64,000 nucleotides of DNA, from the NCBI RefSeq assembly GCF_002865605.1, contig NZ_CP025583.1, positions 1,530,501 to 1,594,500 of the forward strand. Direction: 5' to 3'. Shown piece by piece: positions 8,173 through 19,400 of the stretch; position 1 is the stretch's first letter, and every line of letters begins with the position of its first letter. Made by a program: the position numbers and the translations under genes. The DNA is from Paracoccus jeotgali. Lineage in GTDB: Bacteria > Pseudomonadota > Alphaproteobacteria > Rhodobacterales > Rhodobacteraceae. The notes under the pieces are model-generated. The model was not told where the DNA came from, ran no database searches, and worked only from the letters and a program-made list of their open reading frames with translations.

Positions 8173-9545
8173 CCGTCAGCGCCGCCCTGGATCAGGCGGC
8201 GCAGTCGGGCCACGCCGTCCGCCAGCAAGGCGCGGTCGCCGCGCGATTCCGCGTTCAGCCGCAGCAGGGGTTCGGTGTTCGAGGCGCGCAGGTTGAAGCG
8301 CCAATCGCCCAGATCCAGCGACAGCCCGTCGGTCTCGTCCCGCCCGATCGCGGCGGGGCCGAAAGCGGCCTCGACCCTTGCGCGGGCGGCGGCGGCGTCA
8401 TCGACGACGAAGTTGATCTCGCCCGAGGACGGAAACGCCGCCCGCCGCGCCGCGATCAGCGACGACAGCGGCTGGCCCGAGCGCGACAGCAGCCCCGCGA
8501 CCAGCAGCCACGGGATCATGCCGCTGTCGCAGCAGGCGAAGTCGCGGAAATAGTGATGCGCGGACATCTCGCCGCCATAGACGGCGCCGGTTTCGCGCAG
8601 CGCGGCCTTGAGGAAGGCGTGCCCGGTGCGCGACTGAATCGCCCGCCCGCCCGCCTTTGCCACGATGTCGCGGGTGTTCCAGATGATGCGCGGGTCGTGG
8701 ACAATGGCAGCCCCCGGCTCGCGGGTCAGGAACTCTTGCGCCAGCAGGCCGACGATATATTCGCCGTCGATGAAGGCGCCGGTTTCGTCAAAGAAGAAGC
8801 AACGGTCGAAATCGCCGTCGAAGGCGATGCCCAGATCTGCGCCGTGATGCAGCACCGCCTGCCCGGTCACCGGCTGGTTCTCGGGCAAGAGCGGGTTGGG
8901 GATGCCGTTGGGAAAGCTGGGATCGGGCTGGTGATGCAGCCGGGTAAAGCGCAGCGGCGCGCCCTTGGCGGCCAGCGCCTCGGCGATGGCGTCGAGGGTC
9001 GGGCCAGCGGTGCCGTTGCCGGAATTGACCAGCAGATGCAGCGGGCGCAGCGCGTCCAGATCGGCGAACTCGACCACCCGCGCGACATAGGCCGCCCGCG
9101 CCGCTTTTGCCACGTCGCGGCGCGCGCCGCCGGGCACGGCGGGGCCGAACTCATCCGCCTCGGCCAGTTGCCGGATCTGGTCCATCTGCGCGGGCGACAG
9201 CGGTGCCGAACCCGCGCCCACCATCTTCATCCCGTTGTAATCCATCGGATTATGCGAGGCGGTGACGGTGATCCCGCCATCCGCGCCCAGATCGGCGGTG
9301 GCGAAATACATCTCCTCGGTGCCGGCAAGGCCAAGGTCCAGCACGGTGGCGCCTTCATCCATCAACGCCTGCGCCACGGCCCCGGCCAGCTCGGGGCTGC
9401 GCTGCCGGATATCGCGCCCCAGCACGACCGTCCTGGCCCCCAGCGCCCGCGCGAAGCCGCGCCCGATCCGATAGGCGATGCCCGCATCCAGATTGTCGCC
9501 CAGCCGGCCGCGGATGTCATAGGCCTTGAAGCAGGTCAGCGTCAT
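8169..9545 (-). CDS. manB: Phosphomannomutase/phosphoglucomutase
   Basis: ManB interconverts mannose-6-phosphate and mannose-1-phosphate (often also the glucose phosphates) for GDP-mannose and exopolysaccharide or LPS synthesis. The 458 residues begin with FKAYDIRG. They carry the phosphoserine loop TASHNPMDYNGMK, the magnesium site DGDFDR, the sugar loop GGEMSAHHYF, and a C-terminal phosphate-binding loop RASNTEPLLRLN. It is translated after manC, with ATG overlapping the manC stop as ATGA (9542-9545). The two genes therefore supply successive steps from Man-6-P to GDP-Man. The 3' end converges on the glutamate-synthase-like gene with overlapping stops. Confidence 0.95.
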   Translation of the reverse strand: MTLTCFKAYDIRGRLGDNLDAGIAYRIGRGFARALGARTVVLGRDIRQRSPELAGAVAQALMDEGATVLDLGLAGTEEMYFATADLGADGGITVTASHNPMDYNGMKMVGAGSAPLSPAQMDQIRQLAEADEFGPAVPGGARRDVAKAARAAYVARVVEFADLDALRPLHLLVNSGNGTAGPTLDAIAEALAAKGAPLRFTRLHHQPDPSFPNGIPNPLLPENQPVTGQAVLHHGADLGIAFDGDFDRCFFFDETGAFIDGEYIVGLLAQEFLTREPGAAIVHDPRIIWNTRDIVAKAGGRAIQSRTGHAFLKAALRETGAVYGGEMSAHHYFRDFACCDSGMIPWLLVAGLLSRSGQPLSSLIAARRAAFPSSGEINFVVDDAAAARARVEAAFGPAAIGRDETDGLSLDLGDWRFNLRASNTEPLLRLNAESRGDRALLADGVARLRRLIQGGADG

Positions 9546-11017
9546 CCCTTGGCCCCCTGCCCGCGCGCATAGATGTCGTCATAACGAATGATGTCATCCT
9601 CGCCCAGATAGCTGCCGGTCTGCACCTCGATCAGCACCATGGGCAGCTTGCCCGGGTTCTCCATCCGGTGGACCGCGCCCAGCGGGATATAGACCGACTG
9701 GTTTTCGGTGATCAGCCGCGTCTCGTCGTCGATCTGCACCTTGGCGGTGCCTTCGACGACGATCCAGTGCTCGGCCCGGTGGTGGTGGCTTTGCAGGCTC
9801 AGCGAGGCGCCGGGATTGACCACGATGCGCTTGACCTGAAAACGGCCGCCCAGCACCAGCGTCTCGTACCAGCCCCAGGGGCGGTAATCGCGGGGCAGCA
9901 TCTCGGCCTGCGTCTGCTGCTGGCGGCGCAGCAGATCGACGGCCAGCTTGACGTCCTGCGCGCGGTCCTTGCGCGCCACCAGCACCGCGTCGGGCATGGC
10001 AATGGCGATGATGTTGTCCAGCCCGATACCGATCAGCACCTGCGCGTCGGATTCGGCGCGCAGCAGGCTGTCGCGGCAGCCGATCGCATGGGCAGGCCCC
10101 GACAGCGCCACGCCCTGTTCGTCCGGGTCCTGCGCCCGCCAGACCGCGTCCCAGCCGCCCAGATCGGACCAGCCGTCCGAAAACGGCACCACGGCCAGAT
10201 TGCCGGCCTTTTCCATCACCGCATAATCGACCGAGATCGAGGGCACCTTGGCATAGGCGCGCGGGTCGAGCCGCAGAAAGCCCAGATCCGCGGTCGCGGA
10301 TTTCAGCGCGGCCGAGACCGGCTCGACCACCTCGGGGGCGTGGGTGTGGAAGGCCTGAACCATATCCGCCGCCCGCGCGAGGAAGATGCCCGCGTTCCAC
10401 AGGAAATTGCCGGATGCGAGCATCGCCCGCGCCGCCTCGGCATCGGGCTTTTCCACGAAGCGCACCAGATCGACGGCACCCGCATCATCGGGCGCGGCGG
10501 CGAGTTCCAGATAGCCATAGCCGGTCTCGGCGCGGTCGGGGGTGATCCCGAAGGTCACGATCCGGCCATTCCGCACCGCCGACAGCCCGCGCCCCACCGC
10601 GGCGCGAAACGCGGCCGGGTCGGGAATGGCATGATCCGAGGGCGCCACCAGCATGATCGCCTGCGGGTCGCGGGCCAGCAGGTAATAGGCGGCGGTCAGC
10701 ACGGCAGGGGCGGTGTTGCGGCCCTCGGGTTCGATCAGCACCGCACCGGGGTCAAGGCCGATCTGCTGCAACTGCTCGACCACGATAAAGCGGAAATCGC
10801 TGCCCGTGACGACCAGCGGCGCGTCAAAGACCGGCGCTTCGGGGGCGTCGGTGCCCTGCGCCGGCACAAAGCGGCGGGCGGCCTGCTGGAACAGCGTCTC
10901 GTCCCCCAGAAGCTGCGCAAATTGCTTGGGATAGGATTTCCGCGACAGGGGCCAGAGGCGCGTGCCCGAGCCTCCGCACAGCAGAACCGGAACGATATGA
11001 GGGTTGTCGTGATCCAT
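9542..11017 (-). CDS. manC: Mannose-1-phosphate guanylyltransferase / mannose-6-phosphate isomerase
   Basis: This bifunctional enzyme (491 residues) makes GDP-mannose from Man-1-P and GTP; its C-terminal cupin isomerises fructose-6-P to Man-6-P. The nucleotidyltransferase domain starts with VPVLLCGGSGTRLWPLSRK and includes FVEKPD and the ENKSIDYAVME-like SISVDYAVMEKAG. The cupin (about 370-485) has PWGWYETL, LSLQSHHHRAEHWIVVEGTA and VYIPLGAVHRMENPG. The frame stays open about 27 codons further up, but ATG at 11017 (MDHDNPHIVPVLLCGG) fits the family N-terminus and is preceded by GGATGA. It is the first gene of the manC-manB operon. A palindrome sits just upstream in the leader. Confidence 0.95.
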   Translation of the reverse strand: MDHDNPHIVPVLLCGGSGTRLWPLSRKSYPKQFAQLLGDETLFQQAARRFVPAQGTDAPEAPVFDAPLVVTGSDFRFIVVEQLQQIGLDPGAVLIEPEGRNTAPAVLTAAYYLLARDPQAIMLVAPSDHAIPDPAAFRAAVGRGLSAVRNGRIVTFGITPDRAETGYGYLELAAAPDDAGAVDLVRFVEKPDAEAARAMLASGNFLWNAGIFLARAADMVQAFHTHAPEVVEPVSAALKSATADLGFLRLDPRAYAKVPSISVDYAVMEKAGNLAVVPFSDGWSDLGGWDAVWRAQDPDEQGVALSGPAHAIGCRDSLLRAESDAQVLIGIGLDNIIAIAMPDAVLVARKDRAQDVKLAVDLLRRQQQTQAEMLPRDYRPWGWYETLVLGGRFQVKRIVVNPGASLSLQSHHHRAEHWIVVEGTAKVQIDDETRLITENQSVYIPLGAVHRMENPGKLPMVLIEVQTGSYLGEDDIIRYDDIYARGQGAKG

Positions 11018-11033
11018 GATGTCATCCGCAATC

Positions 11034-11048
11034 TTGCCAGGCTGGCAA
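11034..11048 (-). promoter_or_regulatory. Perfect palindrome TTGCCAG-G-CTGGCAA in the manC leader
   Basis: The 15-base sequence has 7-base arms around one central base and lies 17 bases before the manC start codon. A further half-site CTGGCAA occurs at 11092-11098, overlapping the proposed -35. Position and symmetry suggest an operator for a dimeric repressor, or a short RNA hairpin near the ribosome binding site. The cognate regulator is not known. Confidence 0.45.
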
Positions 11049-11069
11049 AGGCGCAGCGGCATCGGGTGA

Positions 11070-11098
11070 TGATTACGCTGCGCGGCCCAGTCTGGCAA
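11070..11098 (-). promoter_or_regulatory. Possible manC promoter
   Basis: On the minus strand TTGCCA (11098-11093) and TAATCA (11075-11070) are 17 bases apart. The -10 is weak. The resulting transcript would carry the palindrome at 11034-11048 in its leader. Confidence 0.3.
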
Positions 11099-11222
11099 TC
11101 ATGCAATCACAGGATGAGCAGCGGCCGAGACGCCGGCGGCGCCCGGCACGGCTGCCGAGCGCCAAAGTTGTCCGTCTCGGCACCGGATCAGCAGCGCGCG
11201 AGAACAGCGCGTGCCGTGCTCT

Positions 11223-12482
11223 TCAATTGCTGGCGACCCGACGCGGATCGGCGCCGGTCGCGGCGCGGTACCAGGCGACGATCGCCTGCCGCTCTGGCTC
11301 TTCCATATAGCTCACATTGGCGGGCGGCATGGCGTGGGTCAGCCCGGCCTGCAGATAGATCTGGCGGGCCGCGCGGGTCACGTCGTCGGGGGTTTCCAGC
11401 AGCAGCCCCTTGGGCGCGTAATGGATGCCGTCATAGCCCGGCTCGCGGCCGTGGCACATGGCGCAGCGGCCGGGGACGATGCCCATCACCTCGTCAAAAC
11501 CCGCCGCATCCGCGAATTTCTGCTGCGCGGGCGACAGCACCCGCGCCTCAGAGTCCTCATAGCTGACCATCCGCATCGGCGCGGTCGACAGCCACATCAC
11601 CCCGATGAACAGCAGCACCGTCGCGGCCCAGGTCCACCACTTCATCCCGCCGCCGGCATGCATGGTGTTGAAGAAGTGCCGGATGGTGACGCCCATCAGG
11701 AACACCAGCGCCGCGATCAGCCAGTTATAGTCGGTTGCGAAGGCCAGCGGGTAATGGTTCGACAGCATCAGGAACACGACGGGCAGCGTCAGGTAGTTGT
11801 TGTGGGTCGAGCGCAGCTTGGCGATCTTGCCGTATTTCGGGTCGGGTTTGCGACCTTCCTGCAGATCCTTCACCACGATGCGCTGATTTGGCATGATGAT
11901 GAAGAACACGTTGGCGGTCATGATGGTGGCGGTGAAGGCGCCCAGATGCAGCATGACGGCGCGGCCGGTGAAGACCTGATTATAAGCGTAGCCCATGACC
12001 ACCAGCAGCGCGAACAGCAGCAGCATCAGAACCGTCGGACGCTCGCCCAGCGGGGATTTGCACAGCCGGTCATAGACCAGCCAGCCGATCGACAGCGACA
12101 GCGCCGAGATGGCGATGCCCTGCCACAGCGCCAGATCCGCCTTGGCCGGGTCGATCAGGAACAGCTCGCCCCCGACCCAGTAGACGATCATCAGCAGCGC
12201 CGCGCCCGACAGCCAGGTGCTGTAGCTTTCCCATTTGAACCAGATCAGGTGGTCCGGCATGTTGGCCGGCGCGACCAGATATTTCTGGATGTGATAGAAG
12301 CCGCCGCCATGGACCTGCCATTCCTCGCCATGGGCGCCGGGCGGCAGATGCGGGGCCTTGCGCAGCCCCAGGTCGAGGGCCACGAAATAGAAGCTGGAGC
12401 CGATCCAGGCGATTGCGGTGATGACGTGAAGCCATCGCACCGCAAAGGCCAGCCAGTCCCACATAATGGCGAATTCACTCAT
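11223..12482 (-). CDS. puuD: Membrane urate hydroxylase with C-terminal cytochrome c domain
   Basis: PuuD oxidises urate to 5-hydroxyisourate in purine breakdown, passing electrons through its cytochrome c domain rather than to oxygen. The product (419 residues) has about eight hydrophobic helices from residue 8 to 320 (for example RWLHVITAIAWIGSSFYFVAL, with conserved histidines) and then a soluble domain with the heme-binding motif CAMCHG and the likely axial methionine in HAMPPANVSYM. The ATG at 12482 is chosen over the TTG one codon upstream because GAGGAG at 12491-12496 gives a spacing of eight. No other uricase-pathway gene (allantoin or OHCU steps) lies in the window. A probable promoter with an operator-like repeat is upstream. 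Confidence 0.93.
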   Translation of the reverse strand: MSEFAIMWDWLAFAVRWLHVITAIAWIGSSFYFVALDLGLRKAPHLPPGAHGEEWQVHGGGFYHIQKYLVAPANMPDHLIWFKWESYSTWLSGAALLMIVYWVGGELFLIDPAKADLALWQGIAISALSLSIGWLVYDRLCKSPLGERPTVLMLLLFALLVVMGYAYNQVFTGRAVMLHLGAFTATIMTANVFFIIMPNQRIVVKDLQEGRKPDPKYGKIAKLRSTHNNYLTLPVVFLMLSNHYPLAFATDYNWLIAALVFLMGVTIRHFFNTMHAGGGMKWWTWAATVLLFIGVMWLSTAPMRMVSYEDSEARVLSPAQQKFADAAGFDEVMGIVPGRCAMCHGREPGYDGIHYAPKGLLLETPDDVTRAARQIYLQAGLTHAMPPANVSYMEEPERQAIVAWYRAATGADPRRVASN

Positions 12483-12549
12483 CAAGGCATCTCCTCGGCT
12501 GATTTCCGGGCGTGTGTGCAGTCACGCTAACGCAAGCCGGGACCGCCCG

Positions 12550-12579
12550 TTAATGGGGATATTTCCCAAATACTTTCAA
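12550..12579 (-). promoter_or_regulatory. Probable puuD promoter with an inverted repeat between -35 and -10
   Basis: On the minus strand TTGAAA (12579-12574) and CATTAA (12555-12550) are 18 bases apart. The spacer contains an imperfect palindrome, TGGGAA-ATA-TCCCCA when read 5' to 3' on the minus strand (12568-12554), placed where a repressor would block RNA polymerase. The regulator is unknown. Confidence 0.4.
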
Positions 12580-12629
12580 ACAAAACCCGAAAGCCGGGGC
12601 CGCGACGCGCGCCGGGCGGTCGCAGCCCC
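12580..12629 (-). terminator. Probable maeB terminator
   Basis: Eleven-base arms (12596-12606 and 12619-12629, one G-U pair) enclose a 12-base loop. On the minus strand the hairpin is followed by a T-rich stretch (GGCTTTCGGGTTTTGTTTG). It lies 9 bases after the maeB stop and just before the puuD promoter. Confidence 0.6.
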
Positions 12630-12637
12630 GCAAAGCC

Positions 12638-14911
<2,274 letters not shown>

Positions 14912-15021
14912 GGCAAGTCCTCCCTTTTCGCGTTGAACGCGCTTAGGGGTTCATTTGCGCATTGTTACGTCCGTTTTTGCAATGGCAGACTTGCCGGAAA
15001 CAGCTTGTGGAAATCGCAGGC

Positions 15022-15045
15022 AAATCCGGGGCGAAATCCGGGGCG
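15022..15045. repeat. Two exact tandem copies of a 12-base sequence upstream of the efflux operon
   Basis: AAATCCGGGGCG occurs at 15022-15033 and again at 15034-15045, in the 203-base gap between maeB and the divergent efflux adaptor gene. It might be a regulator site; chance duplication is equally possible. Confidence 0.5.
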
Positions 15046-15114
15046 CGGGTTGCGGCACCGTGCCTCACGCGTTTGGGACTTGCCGCGCCCGGTCTGCGCG
15101 GCGAAGTTGCTGAC

Positions 15115-16473
15115 ATGATCACGCACCCCCCCTTTCCGGCCCTGCGGCGCGCCCTGCTGGCGCTGATCGCGGTGGCGACGCTGGCGCCGGGCGTGGCGCT
15201 GGCGCAGTTTCAGGGCGGGCCGCAGGGGCCGGTGACGGTGGGCGTGATGCCGATGACGCGCAGTGATGTGCCGGTCCGGGTCGAGCTGCCGGGCCGGGCC
15301 GTGGCCTATCAGATGGCCGCCATTCGTCCCCGCGTCGGCGGCGCGATCACCGACATCCCCTATCAACCCGGCCACGAGGTCGAGGTGGGCGAGATCCTGT
15401 TCCGGCTCGAGGACGAGACCCTGGCCGCCCAGCTTGCCGCGGAAGAGGCCTCGGTCGCCTCGGCCGAGGCTGCCCGCGACGGTGCGCTTGCCACCGCCGA
15501 ACGCTACCGCGCGCTGCGCAATTCCGGCGTCAGCCGGGCCGAGCTTGAACAGGCCGAGACCGCCCTTGCCACCGCCGAGGCCGGCGTCGCCACCGCGCAG
15601 GCCCGGCGCGATCTGGCGCGGCTGGCGCTGCAGCGCACCGATATCGAAAGCCCCATCGCCGGCGTCGCCGCCGTCAGCCCGTTCAGCGTCGGCGACATCG
15701 TGCAGGCCGGCCAGTCCGAGCCGCTGACGACGGTCGTCCAGCTGGACCCGATCTATGTCGATGTGATGGAATCGCGCGCCCATGTCCTGCGCCACATGCA
15801 GCGGCTGGCCGATGGCCGCATCCAGCGCGACAGCGCCCCGCCCGCCGCCCGGCTGACGCTGGAAACCGGCGCCGACTATCCCGAGACGGGGCGGATGCTC
15901 AGCCCCGGCAGCCGGGTGTCGGCCACCACCGGCACGACGACGCTGCGGCTGCAATTCGCCAATCCGGACCGGCTGATCCTGCCCGGCCAGTTCGTCCGGG
16001 TGACGATGACGGTCGGGCAGTTGAACGCCTTTCTGGTCCCGCAGCGGGCGACGACGCGCAGCGCCGATGGGCAGCTTGCCGCCTTCGTGGCCCGTGACGG
16101 CCGCGCGGTTCAGGTCGCGCTGACCGAGGAAGGCACCCATGACAACGCTTGGCTGGTGACGGACGGGCTGCAACAGGGCGACCTGCTGATCCTCGACGGC
16201 TTGGGAAATCTGCGCGACGGGGCCGAGGTCACCACCACCCCCGTCACCATCGACGACAGCGGCGTGGTTCGCGATGTGACGCCCGACACCGACCCCGCCG
16301 CCGCGCAGGCGGCCGAGGGCGACGCCGCGCAGGCGGCCGAGGGCGACGCCGCGCAGGCGGCCGAGGGCGACGCCGCGCAAGCGGCGGATGGCGACGCCGC
16401 GCAAGCGGCCGAGGGCGACGCCGCGCCGCGCCCGCCCGCCACCGCGCAGCCCGCCCCGACCCGGGACGGCTGA
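15115..16473 (+). CDS. RND efflux periplasmic adaptor subunit
   Basis: This is the membrane fusion protein linking the RND pump to an outer membrane channel (452 residues). A signal peptide covers about 1-28 (LLALIAVATLAPGVALAQ) with no lipobox cysteine. The adaptor domains follow: the lipoyl-like half AIRPRVGGAITDIPYQPGHEVEVGEILFRLE split into short matches, an alpha-helical hairpin (about 95-165), the second lipoyl half TDIESPIAGVAAVSPFSVGD, and beta-barrel segments with LILPGQFVRVTMTVG. The start at 15115 was chosen for the signal peptide; the open frame upstream reads noncoding sequence. The last 50 residues are low-complexity DAAQAAEG repeats encoded by a 24-base tandem repeat, which is not a usual adaptor feature. 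The pump gene follows after three bases. Confidence 0.92.
   Translation: MITHPPFPALRRALLALIAVATLAPGVALAQFQGGPQGPVTVGVMPMTRSDVPVRVELPGRAVAYQMAAIRPRVGGAITDIPYQPGHEVEVGEILFRLEDETLAAQLAAEEASVASAEAARDGALATAERYRALRNSGVSRAELEQAETALATAEAGVATAQARRDLARLALQRTDIESPIAGVAAVSPFSVGDIVQAGQSEPLTTVVQLDPIYVDVMESRAHVLRHMQRLADGRIQRDSAPPAARLTLETGADYPETGRMLSPGSRVSATTGTTTLRLQFANPDRLILPGQFVRVTMTVGQLNAFLVPQRATTRSADGQLAAFVARDGRAVQVALTEEGTHDNAWLVTDGLQQGDLLILDGLGNLRDGAEVTTTPVTIDDSGVVRDVTPDTDPAAAQAAEGDAAQAAEGDAAQAAEGDAAQAADGDAAQAAEGDAAPRPPATAQPAPTRDG
16297..16427 (+). repeat. 24-base tandem repeat, five units, inside the adaptor gene
   Basis: Units at 16297-16320, 16321-16344, 16345-16368, 16369-16392 and 16393-16416 each encode the octapeptide DAAQAAEG (or AAAQAAEG, DAAQAADG), followed by a partial unit to 16427. 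Units 2 and 3 are identical; 4 and 5 differ by a few bases. The unit is a multiple of three, so copy-number changes by slippage keep the frame. Confidence 0.93.
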
Positions 16474-16476
16474 GGG

Positions 16477-19400
16477 GTGGGACAGTTCTTCATCCATCGC
16501 CCGGTCTTCGCCTGGGTTCTGGCCATCGTGACCATGCTGGCCGGGGTGGCGGGGCTGCTCGGGCTGCCGGTCTCGCAATATCCCGACATCGCCCCCACCA
16601 CCGTCCGCATCAGCGCCAGCTATCCCGGCGCGACGGCCGAGGCGGTGCAGAACTCTGTCACCACCCCCATCGAGGATGCGCTGACCGGGATCGAGGGGCT
16701 GGTCTATTACGAATCGAACTCGTTTCAGGGCCGCTCGTCGCTGACCCTGACCTTTGACGAGCGGGTCGAGCCGAATGACGCGCTGAACGATGTGCAGGGC
16801 AAGGTCCGCAGCATCGAATCGCGCCTGCCCTCGGTCGTGCAGTCGAACGGGGTCAGCATCTCGCGGTCCAGCTCGTCCATGCTGATGGTCGGCTCGCTGG
16901 TGTCGGCGGATGGGCGCTATTCGACGGTGGAACTCGGCAACCTGCTGGAAGAGGTGGTCGAGGGGCCAGTCAAGCGCGTCACCGGCGTCGGCGGGATCAA
17001 CGTCTTCAGCTCGGGCTATGCGATGCGGATCTGGCTCGACCCGTTCCGGCTGGTGCAATACGGGCTGCTGCCCACGGACATCACGGCGGCGGTCTCGGCT
17101 CAGAACGCCATCGTCTCGGTCGGCTCGCTGGGGGCGCAGCCGGTGGTGCCGGGCCAGCAGTTCACCGCCACCATCACCGCCCAGAGCCAGCTTGCGAGTG
17201 TCGAGGAATTCCGCCGCATCCTGCTGAAAACCGACGAGGAAGGCGCCGCCGTCTGGCTTGGCGACGTGGCCGAGATCGAGATCGGGCAGAACCGCTATGG
17301 CTCGGACAGCCGGTTCAACGGGATGAACTCGGCCGGGTTCGGGGTCAATCTGGAAACCGGCGCCAACGCGGTCGATACGGCGCGCGGCGTGCGCGCGGTG
17401 CTGGCGCAGTTGAACGACGCCCTGCCGCAGGGGGTCGAGCTGCAGGTGGCCTTCGACACCTCGCCCTTTGTCGAACGCTCGATCAACAAGGTCTGGCAGA
17501 CGCTGGTCGAGGCGATCGTGCTGGTCGTCGCGGTGATCCTGATCTTCCTGCAAAGCTGGCGGGCGACGATCATCCCGGTGGTGGTGGTGCCGGTGGTGAT
17601 CCTGGGGACATTCGCCGTGCTGGCGGCCCTTGGCTATTCGATCAACACGCTGACCATGTTCGCCATGGTGCTGGCCATCGGCCTTCTGGTCGATGACGCC
17701 ATCGTCGTGGTCGAAAACGTCGAACGCGTGATGCGCGAGGACGGCATCGGCCCGGTCGAGGCGACCGAGCAGTCCATGCGCCAGATCACCGGCGCGCTGA
17801 TCGGCATTGCCGCCGTGCTGGCGGCGGTGTTCCTGCCCATGGGCTTCATGGCCGGGGCGACGGGCGTCGTCTATCGGCAATTTTCCGTCACCATCATCAC
17901 CGCCATGGGCCTGTCGCTGGCCGCCGCGCTGATCCTGACGCCGTCACAGACCGCCAGCCTGCTGCGCCCGCATCGCGGCCCGCCGCGCTTTGCGCCCGCG
18001 CGCTGGTTCAATGCCGGGTTCGATCGGCTGTCGCAGGGTTACGGCGCCGCGGTCGCCCGTCTGGTCCGCCGCCCGGTGCTGGCGCTGGTGCTGCTGGCGC
18101 TGATCGCGGGCGGCGCCTGGCACCTGTTCACCCGGCTCAATTCCACCTTTCTGCCGACCGAGGATCAGGGCGTGCTGATGGCCCAGATCAGCCTGTCCGA
18201 AGGCTCGACCGCACAGCAGACCAAGGCCGTCGTCGAAGAGATCGAGGCCTATCTGCTGAACGAGGAGGACGCGGTGGAATCCGTCTTCGGCGCGCTCGGT
18301 TTCGGGATCTCGGGCAGCGGGCAGTCGCGCGCGATGCTCTACGTCAAGCTGCGCGATTTCGACCTGCGCCCGGACGAGGTGCAATCCGCAAGCGCCGTCG
18401 CCCGCCGCGCCAACAAGCGCTTTGGCGACCACCGCGCCGGACGCATCTTTTTCGTCCAGCCCCCGCCGATACAGGGGTTGGGCGATCAGTCGGGCTTCAG
18501 CTTCTATCTGATCGACCAGACCGGTCAGGGCCTCAAGGCGCTGCGCGAGGCCTCGGCCGCGCTGGAAAACGCCGCCGACGCGCATCCGATGATCGCCGAT
18601 CTTCGCGGCCGGGGGGATGAGGATGACGCCGCGCTGCGCCTGCAGATCGACACCCAGCGGGCGGAAACGCTGGGGCTGCGGATCGCAGATGTGAACGCCA
18701 TGCTGTCGGTGATCTTTTCGGGGCGCGAGGTGAATGATTTCGCCCTTGGCGCCTCGCTGCGGCCGGTGATCGTGCAGGGCGCGGCCCGTTTCCGGATGCA
18801 GCCCGAGGATCTGCAGGCCTGGTATGCCCGCAACAGCGCGGGCGAGATGGTCCCCTTCAGCGCCTTTTCTAGCTATTACTGGGAGCCGGTCGCCCCGCGC
18901 CTTCAACGCTATCAGGGCAGCGACGCGATCTCGATGTCGGGGACCGAGGCGCCGGGGGCCAGTTCCGGTCAGGCGATGGACGCGATCCTGGATCTGGTCA
19001 GCGATCTGCCGGGCGGGTTCGGCGTCGCCTGGACCGGGCTGTCCCTGCAAGAGCAGCAATCCGGCAGTCAGGCGCCGATGCTGTATGCGCTGTCGGCGCT
19101 GGTCGTGTTCCTGTCGCTGGCGGCGATCTATGAAAGCTGGTCGGTGCCGTTTTCGGTGCTGCTGTCGGTCCCGGTGGGTATTCTGGGCGCAGTCGCGGCG
19201 GCACTGATCTTCGGGCAGGCGAACGACGTCTATTTCAAGGTCGGGATCCTGACCACCATCGGGCTAGCCGCGCGCAACGCCATCCTGATCGTCGAGTTCG
19301 CCCGCGTGCTGGAACTGCAGGGCCGTAGCACCGCCGAGGCCGCGACCGAGGCCGCGCGGCTGCGGCTGCGGCCGATCCTGATGACCTCGCTTGCCTTCAT

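Noticed and set aside
11211..12530. A 439-codon plus-strand frame opposite puuD
   Set aside because: It is the mirror of a gene with eight membrane helices and a heme motif; the antisense product is His/Gln/Asp-rich and has no ribosome binding site.
16297..16427. Possible CRISPR-like array
   Set aside because: The units are directly adjacent without spacers and lie inside a coding frame, so this is a minisatellite.
14965..17880. A 971-codon open frame on the minus strand opposite the efflux genes
   Set aside because: The translation is His/Arg/Asp/Gln-rich with no domain features, typical of the antisense of GC-rich coding DNA, and the plus strand holds clear RND adaptor and pump genes.
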